Source of the DNA: Acidobacteriota bacterium
GTDB lineage: Bacteria; Acidobacteriota; Thermoanaerobaculia; Multivoradales; JAHEKO01
NCBI GenBank assembly: GCA_027296385.1
Contig: JAPUJD010000167.1
Span: forward strand, 1 to 6,132
Reading direction: 5' to 3'
Length of the DNA: 6,132 nt
The notes beneath the pieces are model-generated. The model was given only the letters and a program-made list of their open reading frames with translations, ran no database searches and was not told the DNA's origin. The translations under genes and the position numbers were made by a program. Numbering within the stretch: position 1 is the stretch's first letter; each line of letters opens with the position of its first letter. Shown in pieces: positions 4,718-6,132 of the stretch.

Positions 4718-6132
4718 TTGAAACCAACACTCGTGCTCGCTGCAGGTCTGCTCGTTGTCTGTTGTCTGTCTCTCGCCACGACCCAAGATCCCGCTTACAC
4801 CGACAACCGGCCTGCACTGGCCGCCGCCAGGGCGCAGTCGCTGGTAGAGCCCGTCACTGTCTTCGCGGCTGACCTCGTGCCCGGCAGTGTCAAGGCTTTG
4901 CGACCGGATCGCGAAGGCGAACGCTCTCGCATAGAGTCCTCGTTCAGCGAGCAAGAAATCCGCCAACTGATCGCCCAGGCCTTGGCGCTCCCAGCCGACC
5001 CTGACGTGCAGCTGCTCGGCGAGTCCGAGGGCCCTCTCGGCTTCTCCCTCGGCACCAGTTTCGACAGCATCGATGTCTCCGAGTGCTGCGGTAGCGGCAC
5101 GCTGAACCCTCCCGATCCTGAACTGGCGGTTGGGCCGGACCACGTCGTCGCCCTGGTCAACGCCGCGGTCGAGGTCTACGACAAGAGCGGTACCTCCCTC
5201 GTCGGTCCGATCGACCTCGAGTCGTTCTACTCCGCCCTTGGCGGCGGCTGCACGATCTTTGCGTTCGACCCCAACGTGCTCTATGACGAGTCTGAGGATC
5301 GTTACATCATCGCCGCCGACGGCAACGGTGACGACTACTGCGTGGCCGTGAGCCAAACCGGAGACGCAGCCGGCGCCTACAACCTGTATTCGTTCCCGGT
5401 CGACGTCGGTGGAGCCTTCTTCGACTACCCGCATGCCGGGGTGGGCGTCGATGCCATCTACGTGGGCGCCAACATGTTCGGCTCAGGCACCGGACGAATT
5501 TTTGCTTTCGACAAGCTGGCGATGTACGCAGGACTCCATGCCGGCTCGGTCACTGAGGACCTGGGATCCGACAGCACCCCACAGCCGATGAACATCAAGG
5601 GCAGCTTCCCAACCGACGGCAAGCACTACATCATCACTTCCCGCAGCGGCGCCGGCGTGTTCGAGCTCTATTCGTGGGAGGACCCGTTCGGAGCCAACAC
5701 GCTAACCGACGTGGCCACGATCGACCTGCCGGCCGTTCACGGCGTGACGGTCGGCTTCGGCGTCAGCAGCCCCCAGTCCGGCGGCGGCTCGATCAATAGC
5801 ATCGACCCCCGCGCACTCGATTTCGAGTACCGAGACGGTTCTGGTTGGCTGACCAACCTCGTGTCGTGCAACCCGGGCGCCGGCACCGTGAACTGCGTGC
5901 AGTGGGGGCAGGTCGACGTTGGTACCGCCACCGTCACGCAGGCGGGTGTCTTCGCCACTGAAGGCGAGTATCGGATCTTCCCGGACCTTGCCGTCAACGG
6001 CTGTGGCGACATGCTGATCGGCTACACGAAGACGAACTCGGGCATCTTTCCCAGTGTGTGGGTTGCAGGCCGCGCGGCCGGCGATCCCGCAGGAGCGATT
6101 CAGGGGGAGATCGAAATCAAAGCCGGCGAGGT
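4718..6132 (+). CDS. Large secreted beta-propeller-like protein, C-terminus cut off by window edge
   Basis: An uninterrupted frame of 471 codons starts at TTG 4718 and is still open at the right edge. The N-terminus is a typical Sec signal peptide: K2, a hydrophobic core at 4-19, and a likely cut after SLA (18-20). The two cysteines at 15-16 lack a proper lipobox, so I do not call it a lipoprotein. After a charged region (50-100) comes a beta-rich body with motifs I associate with large bacterial exoproteins of propeller type: PPDPELAVGPDHVVALVN at 131-148, VYDKSG at 153-158, DPNVLYDESEDRYIIA at 184-199, CVAVSQTGDAAGAYNLY at 208-224, DYPHAGVG at 236-243 and PSVWVAGR at 445-452. Cysteines at 123, 124, 178, 208, 384, 393 and 429 could form disulfides outside the cytoplasm. 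No catalytic residue set is recognisable. It follows the exported VWFA gene on the same strand. A C-terminal domain (adhesion, sorting or secretion) may lie beyond the window. Function is unknown. Confidence 0.82.
   Translation, partial: MKPTLVLAAGLLVVCCLSLATTQDPAYTDNRPALAAARAQSLVEPVTVFAADLVPGSVKALRPDREGERSRIESSFSEQEIRQLIAQALALPADPDVQLLGESEGPLGFSLGTSFDSIDVSECCGSGTLNPPDPELAVGPDHVVALVNAAVEVYDKSGTSLVGPIDLESFYSALGGGCTIFAFDPNVLYDESEDRYIIAADGNGDDYCVAVSQTGDAAGAYNLYSFPVDVGGAFFDYPHAGVGVDAIYVGANMFGSGTGRIFAFDKLAMYAGLHAGSVTEDLGSDSTPQPMNIKGSFPTDGKHYIITSRSGAGVFELYSWEDPFGANTLTDVATIDLPAVHGVTVGFGVSSPQSGGGSINSIDPRALDFEYRDGSGWLTNLVSCNPGAGTVNCVQWGQVDVGTATVTQAGVFATEGEYRIFPDLAVNGCGDMLIGYTKTNSGIFPSVWVAGRAAGDPAGAIQGEIEIKAGE

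Noticed and set aside
4718..4780. Lipoprotein signal peptide from the Cys pair in the secreted protein
   Set aside because: The residues before the cysteines are L-V-V, lacking the small Ala/Gly/Ser normally required at the -1 position of a lipobox. SLA at 18-20 is a better signal peptidase I site.
4631..5434. Minus-strand 267-codon open frame opposite the secreted protein
   Set aside because: The plus-strand frame has a good Shine-Dalgarno, a signal peptide and family-like motifs; the antisense frame has none and is rich in Val/Gly/Arg/Asp as expected of a shadow.
1..6132. CRISPR array, insertion sequence, tRNA or rRNA, phage or defence genes
   Set aside because: No regularly spaced repeat array, transposase motif, tRNA cloverleaf, rRNA segment or phage or defence domain could be recognised on either strand.

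Overview
The window is GC-rich, with strong G/C at third codon positions, little spacing between genes, and GTG/TTG as well as ATG starts. The best taxonomic hint is the gene at 3027-4550, a secreted VWFA protein of the type (TIGR03436-like) that is heavily amplified in Acidobacteriota. The TPR protein with a PFPFLARTNPFNRYLG-type tail also fits that phylum. I infer an acidobacterial or related soil/sediment genome, probably from a metagenome assembly. No single gene proves this.

Layout. (a) 81-437, minus strand: a small single-domain PilZ protein, a likely c-di-GMP receptor. (b) 438-684: a divergent intergenic region with a 14-bp direct repeat, one strong hairpin and a second hairpin that overlaps it. 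(c) 685-2925, plus strand: a compact three-gene run. It holds a short TPR protein, a cytoplasmic BtuF-like (Peripla_BP_2 fold) cobalamin-binding-type protein, and a Dph6/ATP_bind_4-family PP-loop ATPase. The first two genes overlap by about 20 nt if the ATG start is right, and the last two share an ATGA overlap, so translational coupling is likely. (d) 2926-3026: a spacer with a GC-rich inverted repeat. (e) 3027-4550: the exported VWFA protein with two Ig-like N-terminal domains and an intact MIDAS. (f) 4551-4717: a gap with no gene. (g) 4718 to the right edge: a long secreted protein with a TTG start and a very good Shine-Dalgarno. It resembles a beta-propeller exoprotein and is cut off by the window end.

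How the genes relate. The BtuF-like/PP-loop pair is the clearest functional unit. Bacteria have no diphthamide, so the Dph6-like enzyme must act on something else, and its coupling to a B12-type binding protein suggests corrinoid or nucleotide chemistry (inference). The VWFA and propeller-like genes form a separate pair of exported, probably surface or extracellular, proteins. I see no mobile element, CRISPR, RNA gene or obvious defence system. The less usual signals are the coupled pair, a tandem duplication carrying SD-like motifs before the BtuF domain, and the structured non-coding segments.
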